Shown in pieces: positions 17,543 to 25,377 of a stretch of DNA of 43,222 bases. The number at the start of each line of letters is the position of its first letter. Within the stretch, counting starts at the first letter, position 1. The stretch comes from CAYONQ01 sp964405375 (GTDB lineage Bacteria > Planctomycetota > Phycisphaerae > Sedimentisphaerales > Anaerobacaceae). The stretch lies in NCBI GenBank assembly GCA_964405375.1, contig CAYONQ010000012.1, positions 1 through 43,222 of the forward strand, written 5' to 3'. The translations under genes were made by a program, and so were the position numbers. The notes beneath the pieces are model-generated. The model had not been told where the DNA came from and did no database searches. It saw only the letters and a program-made list of their open reading frames with translations.

Positions 17543-18472
17543 TCATATCAACTCTTTTATGTAATCCCTGGCTGATATGGCTGCGATTGTGCCTTCTCCA
17601 CAAGCAACATCTATCTGGCGCACTCTCTTTGAACGCACATCACCCACCGCATATATGCCAGGTACGGATGTTTCCATATTTTCATCGGTAATAATGTACC
17701 CCGAAGTATCTAATTCAACAATGCCTCCCAAAAAACTGGAGTTAGGTAAAAATCCTGTGTATATGAAGACACCCGAAACATCCAATTTCCTTTCCTCGCC
17801 AGTCTGACGGTTTTTTACCGTAACAGAACTAACAAGGTCCTCGCCGTTTATAGAAGCGAGCATATGATTTAGTAAAAAATCTGTTTTTTCACTTTTCTGC
17901 AATCTTTCCTGCAATATTTTTGCAGCGTTCATATAAGGTAAGAATTCTATAAAGGTCGCCCTTCTCACATGCGCAAGAAGAGATTCGCCCTCCTGCAACC
18001 CAGAATCTCCACAACCTATGACAGCAACATCCTTACCTTTATAGAGGGGGCCATCGCATGTCGCACAATAAGAAACGCCTTTACCATAAAAGTCATCTTC
18101 ACCGGGTACATTTACTTTTTTAGGGGTACCACCTGAAGCGATTATTAAACAACGAGCGTCATATTCTTGATTATCTGTTTTAATTTTTACTTTCTTTTCG
18201 AGCGGCTCTGCTTTGGCCACCCCACTGTATTCGACAATCTGTGTTCCGAACCTCTGAGCCTGTTGTTTAAATTTTTCCATTAAGTTTCTGCCGTGTACAC
18301 CCTCTGGAAAACCAGGGTAATTCTCCACCGATGTAGTCTCAGCGGCCAAACCCCCGCATAACCATTTTTCTAATAAAAGAGTGTCAAGCCCTTCTCTCGA
18401 TGCATAAATCCCTGCAGTTAGACCGGCAGCACCTCCCCCGACAATAATAACATCATGCGTAGCGTTGGTCAT
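17543..18472 (-). CDS. trxB: Thioredoxin-reductase-like flavoprotein with atypical nucleotide site
   Basis: A 309-aa low-molecular-weight thioredoxin reductase fold. FAD loop GGGAAGLTAG is near the N-terminus, the redox-active disulfide is C136-A-T-C139, and the C-terminal FAD motif is GIYAVGDVRSKRVRQIDVACGEG. The second nucleotide loop is GCGDSG (153-158), but the usual HRR-x3-R motif that binds the NADPH phosphate is replaced by IEFLPYMNAAK (175-185), with an acidic residue at the strand end. That favours NADH or another donor over NADPH. It lies 19 bases after a thioredoxin gene and upstream of the bifurcating operon, so it probably feeds these thioredoxins. Confidence 0.9.
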   Translation of the reverse strand: MTNATHDVIIVGGGAAGLTAGIYASREGLDTLLLEKWLCGGLAAETTSVENYPGFPEGVHGRNLMEKFKQQAQRFGTQIVEYSGVAKAEPLEKKVKIKTDNQEYDARCLIIASGGTPKKVNVPGEDDFYGKGVSYCATCDGPLYKGKDVAVIGCGDSGLQEGESLLAHVRRATFIEFLPYMNAAKILQERLQKSEKTDFLLNHMLASINGEDLVSSVTVKNRQTGEERKLDVSGVFIYTGFLPNSSFLGGIVELDTSGYIITDENMETSVPGIYAVGDVRSKRVRQIDVACGEGTIAAISARDYIKELI

Positions 18473-18491
18473 TTCAAAATCAGCCCCCGCT

Positions 18492-18830
18492 TTATTCCAA
18501 ATGCGGTTCTATTTTCCCCTTAATGTCGGCCTCGTAACCCGGTGTAACTCCAATAATCCGGTCTACTACCTCACCATTTTTATAAATATTTAATGTGGGT
18601 ATGCTCATAATCCCGTATTTAGTAGCCGTCTGGCGCCCCTCGTCAACATTTAGCTTGCACACCTTTAATCTTCCAGCATATTCTTGAGCTATCTTCTCAA
18701 GCACAGGGCCAGCCATCTGACAGGGTCCACACCATGTAGCCCAAAAATCCACTAATACTGGAATTTCTGATTTTAACGCTTCCTCCTCGAAATTTTCGTC
18801 ACTTATTTTGATTGGTTTCCCTGCTTCCAT
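18492..18830 (-). CDS. trxA: Thioredoxin
   Basis: A 112-aa thioredoxin with the canonical WCGPC active site (residues ~33-37) preceded by VLVDFWAT and followed by the cis-proline motif SIPTL. It reduces protein disulfides using electrons from the reductase encoded 19 bases downstream on the same strand, with which it very likely forms an operon. A short N-terminal extension (MEAGKPIKISD) is the only difference from the other thioredoxin in this window. Confidence 0.95.
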   Translation of the reverse strand: MEAGKPIKISDENFEEEALKSEIPVLVDFWATWCGPCQMAGPVLEKIAQEYAGRLKVCKLNVDEGRQTATKYGIMSIPTLNIYKNGEVVDRIIGVTPGYEADIKGKIEPHLE

Positions 18831-18865
18831 TTTTACACCTCTATTTCCTTTGATAATGAGTAAAT

Positions 18866-18889
18866 TTCTACGGGCCTACGCCCGTAGAA
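18866..18889. repeat. Perfect hairpin between the two thioredoxin genes
   Basis: TTCTACGGGC (18866-18875) and its complement (18880-18889) form a ten-bp stem with a four-base loop. It lies upstream of the second thioredoxin gene and downstream of the first on the minus strand. The bases after the stem are AT-rich without a clean T run, so it is either a weak terminator or an mRNA processing or stability hairpin. Confidence 0.5.
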
Positions 18890-19017
18890 TTGTGGCGGAG
18901 TATTAAATATACAAATGCTTTCCCACTTTCGGATACATCCAGATACTAAATTTACAGATACCCTCATTACACCGTCCGGTTTTACCTGGGGTTAAGTATG
19001 AAGTTCAGTTGTTTCTT

Positions 19018-19344
19018 TCAGAGCAGTTCGTCAATTGCGGCGGTAACGTCTTTTTTGCTTGTTAGACCGACCCACTTCTTCTGCACCTGGCCGTCTTTGA
19101 ATAAAATAATAGTTGGTATTGAACTTATGCCAAATTCCATAGCACTGTCGCGCGCCTCATCGGTATTGAGTTTGCAGATTTTGGCCTTATCTGTATATTC
19201 GCCCGCAATTTCTTCTAAAATAGGGGCAATCATTATACAAGGGCCGCACCACGGCGCCCAGAAGTCAACCAGCACCGGCACATCAGAGTTATGAACAACC
19301 TCATCAAAAGCAGCATCACTTAGCTCAGTTACATTACCAGCCAT
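19018..19344 (-). CDS. trxA: Thioredoxin
   Basis: A 108-aa thioredoxin with WCGPC in the context VLVDFWAPWCGPC and the cis-proline motif SIPTI. AAAGGA lies seven bases before the ATG at 19344; a GTG one codon earlier is possible but less well placed. It differs from the neighbouring thioredoxin in the residues after the active site (IMIAPIL instead of QMAGPVL), so the two are diverged paralogues rather than a recent duplication. It lies 73 bases downstream of scpA on the same strand. Confidence 0.95.
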   Translation of the reverse strand: MAGNVTELSDAAFDEVVHNSDVPVLVDFWAPWCGPCIMIAPILEEIAGEYTDKAKICKLNTDEARDSAMEFGISSIPTIILFKDGQVQKKWVGLTSKKDVTAAIDELL

Positions 19345-19417
19345 CACTCAATCCTTTCTAAACTCTTCCCCAACAAGTACCGCTTATTCTATGGTAGAAG
19401 CTAAAGTGTGTCAAATA

Positions 19418-20356
19418 TTAATTTGCTGTTTGTTCTTTATGACCCTGTGTGGGTTCTATCTGCTCTTTTTTATATTTATCAGGCGCAGCAGCCGTTTTTC
19501 TTTTTGGGGACAGCTCGGCAATAGGAATGGACGGCTCTCTCTGCTTCTGCACTTGCGAAGACCGCTGATTGTTCATCTCGGCCGAGGCAGCAAGAATGGC
19601 CTTCTGAACTGCCTGCTCGGCGGGTTCGTCAGTTAATGCTCGTAAGTAAAGCTGGGTCGATGATTTCGGCTGCTCGACCCAAATCAGTTTATCCCGAATC
19701 AACTCAAGAAGCGCCAAAAACAGCCCAACCATTACAATACGGCTGGTCTTAGATTCGAAGATACGTTCGAAAATCATCGGCCCTTCGGTCTGCAGATGGT
19801 GTAAAATTTCTATCTGGTACAAATCGATGGGCGTATCGTCTTTAATGTGACTTATGTCAAGATTGGCACCGGTCGCTTTTACAATTGAGTCAAACGCCTC
19901 GAGCAGGTCCCAGACACTGACCTGTTCGATATCAATCGCCGGCTCGGCGTCGGGCATTAGTCGCTCGATGATAGTGCCGGGTCGGGGAAAACGCTCCTTT
20001 TGTTCATCGGCTGCGGCATTGAGCAGATTGGCGGCATCTTTGAACTTCTTGTACTCCAGCAGCTGACGGATAAGCTCTGAGCGGGGGTCTGCAAGGTCAT
20101 CGCCCTGAAACTGGTCTGGTTCTACTTTTGGCAGCAGCATCGCCGATTTTATCTGCATTAGCGTTGCGGCCATTACTAAAAAATCGCCCGCCAAATCGAT
20201 GTCAAGCTGCTTTAGCATCTCGATGTAGCCGATGTACTGGTCGGTTATTTTGGCGATGGGAATATCGTAGATGTCCACCTCTTCCTTGCGCACCAGATAC
20301 AAAAGCAAATCCAGCGGACCGGCGAAGATGTCAAGATTTACGCGATAATCAGCCAC
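19418..20356 (-). CDS. scpA: Segregation and condensation protein A
   Basis: The kleisin subunit of the bacterial SMC-ScpAB condensin, which compacts and segregates chromosomes. The N-terminal YRVNLDIFAGPLDLLLYLVR segment is diagnostic, followed by the helical IDIYDIPIAKITDQYIGYI region and the C-terminal winged helix (residues ~195-245). The protein (312 aa) is longer than most ScpA because of a low-complexity Gln/Lys/Pro tail after residue ~260. It starts with GTG directly after the TAG of the DUF2007 gene, so translation is probably coupled. ScpB and SMC are not in this window. Confidence 0.92.
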   Translation of the reverse strand: MADYRVNLDIFAGPLDLLLYLVRKEEVDIYDIPIAKITDQYIGYIEMLKQLDIDLAGDFLVMAATLMQIKSAMLLPKVEPDQFQGDDLADPRSELIRQLLEYKKFKDAANLLNAAADEQKERFPRPGTIIERLMPDAEPAIDIEQVSVWDLLEAFDSIVKATGANLDISHIKDDTPIDLYQIEILHHLQTEGPMIFERIFESKTSRIVMVGLFLALLELIRDKLIWVEQPKSSTQLYLRALTDEPAEQAVQKAILAASAEMNNQRSSQVQKQREPSIPIAELSPKRKTAAAPDKYKKEQIEPTQGHKEQTAN

Positions 20357-20587
20357 CTAAATTTCCCCGCTTTCCTTCCTGCTGGATTCTATGATTTCCA
20401 GGGCTTTTTCGACCTCGCCTTTAAGAACCTGAAGCCGTACACTTGCCCATTTAAACATCGGCCAAAGGTTTGCAAAGTTTTCACCGGCGATAAATGATTC
20501 TATTCCAAAATCCGCTAACAGTTGTTTTATCAGGTATGCCTGGGTGGAATCAGAGAAGCGCGCGATTGTAACAAGCTTATCAGCCAT
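20357..20587 (-). CDS. DUF2007 family small protein
   Basis: A 76-aa protein with the DUF2007 pattern: an opening beta strand (KLVTIARFSDSTQA), a helix (YLIKQLLADFGIESFI) and a second strand-helix unit (RLQVLKGEVEKALEIIES). The family has a ferredoxin-like fold and is described as a putative signal-transducing domain, without a defined reaction. It lies two bases after trpS and abuts scpA, so all three form one operon. Confidence 0.8.
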   Translation of the reverse strand: MADKLVTIARFSDSTQAYLIKQLLADFGIESFIAGENFANLWPMFKWASVRLQVLKGEVEKALEIIESSRKESGEI

Positions 20588-20589
20588 AG

Positions 20590-21555
20590 TTATGCTCCCA
20601 ATCCCACTGCCCTTTTGGCCTCATTTAACGTTTGGCAGGCAACTACTTTGGCTCTGGCTGCGCCGTTGGCGAGCACTTCTCTGACATAGTCGATATTATT
20701 TTCGAGCTCGGCTCTTTTTTGTCGAAACGGCTCGAAATAGTCTATCATCAATTCAGCAAGCCGTTTCTTGGCCTCGCTGTAGCCCATACCGCCGTTTCGG
20801 TACCTGTTTTCCCACTCGGCTAACTCCTCCGGCGAGGCGACCAGTCTTAAAAGAGCAAAAACATTACAACTGTCGGGGTCCTTGGGCTGTTCCACTGGTG
20901 TCGAGTCGGTAACAATACGCATAATTTTTTTTCTGATATCTTCTTTCGGTTCGAATATCTCGATGGTATTTCCGTAGCTTTTGCTCATCTTTCGCCCGTC
21001 GGTGCCCGGCACGACCGCTACGGACTCAATGATATGCTCGGCCGGAACGGTGAGTATCTCACCGTAGGCGTTGTTGAACCGGATGGCGATATCGCGAGTA
21101 ACCTCGATATGCTGCTTTTGGTCGGCGCCTACGGGGACAATGTTGCTTTTGTAAATCAGGATGTCCGCCGCCTGAAGCACCGGATATGCAAACAGGCCGT
21201 GATTTGGGCTGATACCCTGGGCGACCTTGTCCTTGTAGCTTGTGCACCGCTGCAAAAGCCCCATCGGCGTTATACAGGAAAGAAGCCACGCAAATTCGGT
21301 AACCTCCGGCACATCGGACTGCCGCCAGAAGACGGTTTTTTCGGTATCAAGGCCCAGCGCAATATAGTCCATTGCGACATCGAGGCTATGCCGGGCAACG
21401 TCAGTCGGTGAGGGGTTGGAGGTCAGGGCGTGATAGTCGGCGATGAAATAAAAGCAATCGTGCTCGCCCTGGAACTGCAGGTGCTGGCGTGTTGCGCCGA
21501 AGAAATTGCCTATATGAAGTCGGCCTGACGGCTGTATCCCTGAAAGAACTCTCAA
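20590..21555 (-). CDS. trpS: Tryptophan-tRNA ligase
   Basis: A class I aminoacyl-tRNA synthetase charging tRNA-Trp. The HIGH-type motif appears as GRLHIGNFFG near the N-terminus and the second signature is GRKMSKSYGN in the middle. The length from the chosen start (321 aa) matches bacterial TrpS. The start is a TTG at 21555 with AGGAGG five bases upstream, giving a protein beginning (M)RVLSGIQPSG; the longer frame from 21636 would add 27 residues not found in the family. It leads an operon with DUF2007 and scpA. Confidence 0.95.
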   Translation of the reverse strand: MRVLSGIQPSGRLHIGNFFGATRQHLQFQGEHDCFYFIADYHALTSNPSPTDVARHSLDVAMDYIALGLDTEKTVFWRQSDVPEVTEFAWLLSCITPMGLLQRCTSYKDKVAQGISPNHGLFAYPVLQAADILIYKSNIVPVGADQKQHIEVTRDIAIRFNNAYGEILTVPAEHIIESVAVVPGTDGRKMSKSYGNTIEIFEPKEDIRKKIMRIVTDSTPVEQPKDPDSCNVFALLRLVASPEELAEWENRYRNGGMGYSEAKKRLAELMIDYFEPFRQKRAELENNIDYVREVLANGAARAKVVACQTLNEAKRAVGLGA

Positions 21556-21843
21556 CTTAACCTCCTGATACCGAGACAAGGAAATAACATTGTGAAAATC
21601 TTGCCCAAAAATAACGGTATCGAAGGCAAATGTCAAGGACTTTGCGGCAGTATCGGCCTTTATATCAGAATTGGTGCAAGGGCGGCCATTTGGTAAAACT
21701 GCACATCAATCCCACAACGTGAAGCAGATGGCAATCAACACTATCTACTTATCTAAACAGCCCGGCTACTGTCCCCAAAACGCAAGACAGCGTTTGGGAA
21801 GGTCCCCATCTTGCGATTTATTGCAAAATTGCGCACAAACCCT
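21556..21843. other. Intergenic region upstream of trpS
   Basis: About 290 bases between trpS and the lysine-rich protein gene, both on the minus strand. CCCAAAACGC and GCGTTTGGG (around 21776-21801) form an imperfect hairpin with one bulged A and no T tract. I see no ORF or RNA gene here. Confidence 0.35.
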
Positions 21844-22077
21844 TTACGCCCTGCCGATGGACCTCAGATACCTCTTTGATTTGCGAAGCTTCAATCTTGA
21901 CGCCTTCTTTTTCACTGCGTCGGTGGGACGCCCGAGCCGAGCAGCAATTTTAGAGGTAGGAGTTGTCGGGAAAAGCTTTCTAAGCAGGTTGACATCCCTC
22001 GTTGTCCACAGACCTTTCACAACTCTTTTCTTCTTCGCAGCTTTTTTCTTTTTTGTAGTTCTTTTTTTCTTTGCCAT
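21844..22077 (-). CDS. Lysine-rich SANT/Myb-like DNA-binding protein
   Basis: A 77-aa protein. Residues 1-20 are almost all Lys, Arg and Ala (MAKKKRTTKKKKAAKKKR). Residues ~23-66 contain LWTTRDVNLLRKLFP followed by SKIAARLGRPTDAVKKKASRL, a compact three-helix pattern like SANT/Myb or GcrA-type HTH domains, with the W and the spacing of hydrophobics retained. This suggests a nucleoid-associated or regulatory protein with a histone-H1-like basic tail. AAGGA lies nine bases before the ATG at 22077; an upstream frame start at 22122 is less likely. A promoter is visible upstream. Confidence 0.75.
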   Translation of the reverse strand: MAKKKRTTKKKKAAKKKRVVKGLWTTRDVNLLRKLFPTTPTSKIAARLGRPTDAVKKKASRLKLRKSKRYLRSIGRA

Positions 22078-22152
22078 CTTATGCTTCCTTTCATCGAATG
22101 GTATTCGATTGTAATTTGCCACTCATTTCCCCATTGTAACTGTTTGGTGTAT

Positions 22153-22181
22153 AATTTATGAATGGTATCTTACAGTGTCAA
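22153..22181 (-). promoter_or_regulatory. Putative sigma-70 promoter of the lysine-rich protein gene
   Basis: On the minus strand TTGACA (22181-22176), a 17-base spacer and TAAATT (22158-22153), about 75 bases before the ATG at 22077. Confidence 0.55.
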
Positions 22182-22501
22182 GGTTTTTTTTAACAAATAT
22201 TGAGATGGCCGGGGAATATTGTGTCCCCCTTTAGATGGACAAGATGACAGATAATCAAAAAAGTTCACCGGAAGATGAGTTTGGAGCTTGTCAGATTACC
22301 GCCGTTGATGTTAAACTGGCTGGGCCTGGATTATCCGACAAGAGAAAAAATGTCCCTAATGGGGTGCTATTTGCCCTGTTATCCCTTTCAGGACAAAATA
22401 GTCTATTGACGGGATGAAGACTTATCAGCATAATTGGTATTTTTGTCGGCTCGACCGATTTAACGACAGCTAATAAAACAGAATCTCTTGCATATACGGC
22501 T
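22182..22501. other. Intergenic region upstream of lepB
   Basis: About 320 bases between the divergent lysine-rich protein gene and lepB. A 60-codon frame at 22235-22417 lacks a ribosome binding site and recognisable similarity, so it is not called. No promoter of quality was found for lepB. Confidence 0.35.
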
Positions 22502-24025
22502 ATGAGTAACAGCAAAAAAACCGGCTCCAATAAGGGCAATCGAAAAGATAGAGTAGCTGAAATTGCAAACACCCTCGAATGGTTGATAACGGCCTTTATA
22601 CTCGCCTTTGTCTTCCGGGCGTTCGTAATGGAGGCGTTCCGCATACCTACCGGCAGTATGGCTGATACCCTCAAAGGCGACCATCTTCGCCTCCGCTGTT
22701 CTCAATGCGGATATAGATACGACTACGGCGTTGACCAGAGAGACTCACGTCTGTCAGGGGACAATACCCAGCGCGGCAATCTCAAATCATATACGGCCCG
22801 ATGCCCAAGCTGCGGCCATTACCAGCCGGCCGGAGGGGCAATAGCAAAGGGCGATAGGATACTTGTCTTAAAGTGCCTTTATCAGTTTCTCGACCCCAAG
22901 CGATGGGACGTAATAGTATTCAAAAATCCACTGGACCCGACGATAAACTACATTAAACGACTCATCGGACGGCCGGGAGAAACTGTAGAAATAATCGATG
23001 GTGACGTTTATATCAATGGCCAAATCAGCCGAAAACCACCTAATGTGCAGAACGAGCTGTGGATGCCGATATACGACAACGACTACCAGCCCGTCAGGCC
23101 GCGAGAACCTTCTTTTAATGGGCACGCCTGGCAGCAGCCGTTCGAAAATATCAATGATTCAAAATGGGAACTCAACGAAGCCAGCCCAACACAATTCCGG
23201 CTGGACAGCCCCGCCGACCAAACTAATACGCTTATTTATGACAGCTCAATCGGCAATGACTTTAGAACCACCTACGCCTATAATGATATTAACAGGTACG
23301 ACCAAAGACCGTACTGCAGCGATCTGAAGGTGCGCTTCTATGCTCGTTCAAGCAAATCACAGGGCGGTATCGGCATAGAACTGAGCAAGTATCAAACCAA
23401 TTACAAGGCCAGCGTTGATTTGGCCGGCGAAATGGTAATTACAAAAACCACAAAAGATAACACCGTAGAATTAGCACGTAAACCAATTGAACCGCCGGCT
23501 GTAAACGAACCGACCCTCGTTGAGCTTGCCAATGTTGACCATCAACTGATTTTTAAATTCGGCCCTGAAAATTTAACCCACGATTTAGGTGGCGGGCCAA
23601 ACGACGCGGGGCAGATAAAACCGGACATCGAGCCCGAGGTAAAAATCTTCGGCTCCGGCAAACTTACACTGTCGCACATAGTGATTTTCAGGGATACCCA
23701 TTATACGACGGCCAAATTTGCCAATGGCCCCGAATCCGGCAGGGCGACACAGACCAATCCGCTTACACTCGCTAAAAACGAGTTTTTCGTATTAGGCGAT
23801 AATAGCCCCAACAGTGAGGACGGCAGATGGTGGAGCGAACAGGGCAAGGGAAATAACGGCCGGCTCTACCATCGGGGCATCGTCCCACGTGAGTATCTCG
23901 TAGGCAAGGCGCTATTTGTCTATTGGCCGAGTGGTTTCAAACCATTTGCCAGGTCCCGCTTTGCCGTCATACCTAATATCGGCCGGATGCGCTTTATCTA
24001 CGGTGGCTCGAACAAAGGTTGGTGA
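22502..24025 (+). CDS. lepB: Signal peptidase I with zinc-ribbon and large insertion
   Basis: Type I leader peptidase, cleaving Sec and Tat signal peptides at the outer face of the membrane. One TM helix (residues ~26-44) precedes the catalytic serine S52 in RIPTGSMADTL. The general-base lysine is K152 in YIKRLIGRPGE, and the late GDN box reads FFVLGDNSPNSEDGRWW. At 507 aa it is about twice the usual length. A four-cysteine ribbon (C66, C69, C101, C104) sits between the Ser and Lys boxes, and a ~200-residue beta-rich insert (~205-410) lies before the GDN box. No clear Shine-Dalgarno precedes the ATG. Its stop abuts the stop of the converging glycerate kinase. Confidence 0.9.
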   Translation: MSNSKKTGSNKGNRKDRVAEIANTLEWLITAFILAFVFRAFVMEAFRIPTGSMADTLKGDHLRLRCSQCGYRYDYGVDQRDSRLSGDNTQRGNLKSYTARCPSCGHYQPAGGAIAKGDRILVLKCLYQFLDPKRWDVIVFKNPLDPTINYIKRLIGRPGETVEIIDGDVYINGQISRKPPNVQNELWMPIYDNDYQPVRPREPSFNGHAWQQPFENINDSKWELNEASPTQFRLDSPADQTNTLIYDSSIGNDFRTTYAYNDINRYDQRPYCSDLKVRFYARSSKSQGGIGIELSKYQTNYKASVDLAGEMVITKTTKDNTVELARKPIEPPAVNEPTLVELANVDHQLIFKFGPENLTHDLGGGPNDAGQIKPDIEPEVKIFGSGKLTLSHIVIFRDTHYTTAKFANGPESGRATQTNPLTLAKNEFFVLGDNSPNSEDGRWWSEQGKGNNGRLYHRGIVPREYLVGKALFVYWPSGFKPFARSRFAVIPNIGRMRFIYGGSNKGW

Positions 24026-25162
24026 TTAGTAACCGTCTTTAGTCGTCAGGTGCTTCGTTGCGAAGTTCTTTGCGGCTTTTGCAAGAAGCTCTTCGCTGTT
24101 TTCCATCGCATACTGTAGCGTCATTTTATTATTCATACACCCGATTGCATCGGTAACACCGAACTTGCGATACTGGGAAGGTCCCAAAAGGACCTGCCCT
24201 GCCAGCACGGCGACCTTTGTGCCAGTATTGTTTGCCAACCGTACAACTCCGGAGACAACCTTCCCCCGTAACGATTGGCTGTCGAATTTGCCCTCTCCGG
24301 TGATTACCCAGTCCGCCCCGGCCAGTGCCTCAGCCAGTCGGCTCCGCGACATTACGGCTTCGATTCCTGATACAAGCCGGCCACCCATAAAGGCCATCGC
24401 CCCTGCTGAAAGCCCGCCGGCCGCTCCTGTGCCGGGTACATTCCTTATATCGCATCCCAATTGTTCCTTGACCAGTCCAGCAATATGCTCCAGCCCTGCC
24501 TCAAGCTGCTCGACCATCTCTTCGGTGGCGCCTTTCTGCGGAGCATACACCCTCGCCGCCCCGTGCTCTCCGCAGAGCGGATTATCCACATCACAAAGTA
24601 CCTCAACCGCTATGCGGGCTGGTTCGGGTGGCGGAATTATCTTACTAATCCGCAGCAATTCGCCGCCACAGGGGACGATTTCCCGCCCGTTTTCATCAAG
24701 GAATCTCCACCCCAAAGCCGCCGCCGCACCTGTACCGCAGTCAACGGTTGCGCTTCCTCCGATGGCGAGAAATACTCGTTTTGCGCCATAATCCACTGTA
24801 GCAGCTATTAGCTGGCCCGTTCCATAGGTGGTTGTTTTCACAGGATTTCGCAGTTCTGCCGGCAGCAATTGCAGGCCGCTTGCTTTTGCCATTTCCACAA
24901 CGGCTTCCTTGCGGCCCTTGAACCATACAAATCCTGCGTCAACCTGCATATCCGGCAACGGCCCTGTAACGGTCTTTTTGACCCACTTTCCATTACCGGC
25001 GGCGAGCATTGCTTCAGCCGTGCCTTCGCCGCCGTCGGCCATGGGCTTGATGACAACCTCGGCGGCGGGTACCGCCGAGCCAATGGCCTCTGCGACAATC
25101 TCACAGGCCTCGACAGCAGTCAACGAGTCCTTAAAGGAATCCATCGCCACAACGATTTTCAT
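24026..25162 (-). CDS. Glycerate kinase (GarK/GlxK family)
   Basis: A 378-aa glycerate 2-kinase type I, which phosphorylates D-glycerate to feed glycolysis or serine metabolism. It starts MKIVVAMDSFKDSLTA, the family signature, with GAGGTG close upstream of the ATG at 25162. Other conserved blocks are KPMADGGEGTAEAM, LAIGGSATVDCGTGAAAALGW, GTGAAGGLSAG and WVITGEGKFDSQS. The frame extends ten codons further upstream, but those residues do not fit the family. It converges on lepB with no bases between the stops. Confidence 0.92.
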   Translation of the reverse strand: MKIVVAMDSFKDSLTAVEACEIVAEAIGSAVPAAEVVIKPMADGGEGTAEAMLAAGNGKWVKKTVTGPLPDMQVDAGFVWFKGRKEAVVEMAKASGLQLLPAELRNPVKTTTYGTGQLIAATVDYGAKRVFLAIGGSATVDCGTGAAAALGWRFLDENGREIVPCGGELLRISKIIPPPEPARIAVEVLCDVDNPLCGEHGAARVYAPQKGATEEMVEQLEAGLEHIAGLVKEQLGCDIRNVPGTGAAGGLSAGAMAFMGGRLVSGIEAVMSRSRLAEALAGADWVITGEGKFDSQSLRGKVVSGVVRLANNTGTKVAVLAGQVLLGPSQYRKFGVTDAIGCMNNKMTLQYAMENSEELLAKAAKNFATKHLTTKDGY

Positions 25163-25308
25163 ATCCACCTCATCGGCAATAAAAAGGGTCATTGCCCCCG
25201 CAGTTTTGCCGAAGCAAACCTACGGGTGCTAAAAGTTCCGCTCGCAAATATGCCTTTTTCGAGGAGAAATTTCAAGCGTTTTTGTTACAAAAGTCGCCAT
25301 TGCCATCC

Positions 25309-25337
25309 TTGACTTTTCGGCTGATTGCAGATAGTCT
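25309..25337 (+). promoter_or_regulatory. Putative sigma-70 promoter of gyrA
   Basis: TTGACT (25309-25314), a 17-base spacer and TAGTCT (25332-25337), about 40 bases before the gyrA ATG. Confidence 0.55.
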
Positions 25338-25377
25338 ATTTGCTGCTGAGTTTTAATCTTAAGGATAGAAAAAAACT

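Noticed and set aside
22235..22417. 60-codon plus-strand ORF upstream of lepB
   Set aside because: No ribosome binding site, no recognisable domain, and it lies in the lepB leader region; it could be chance.
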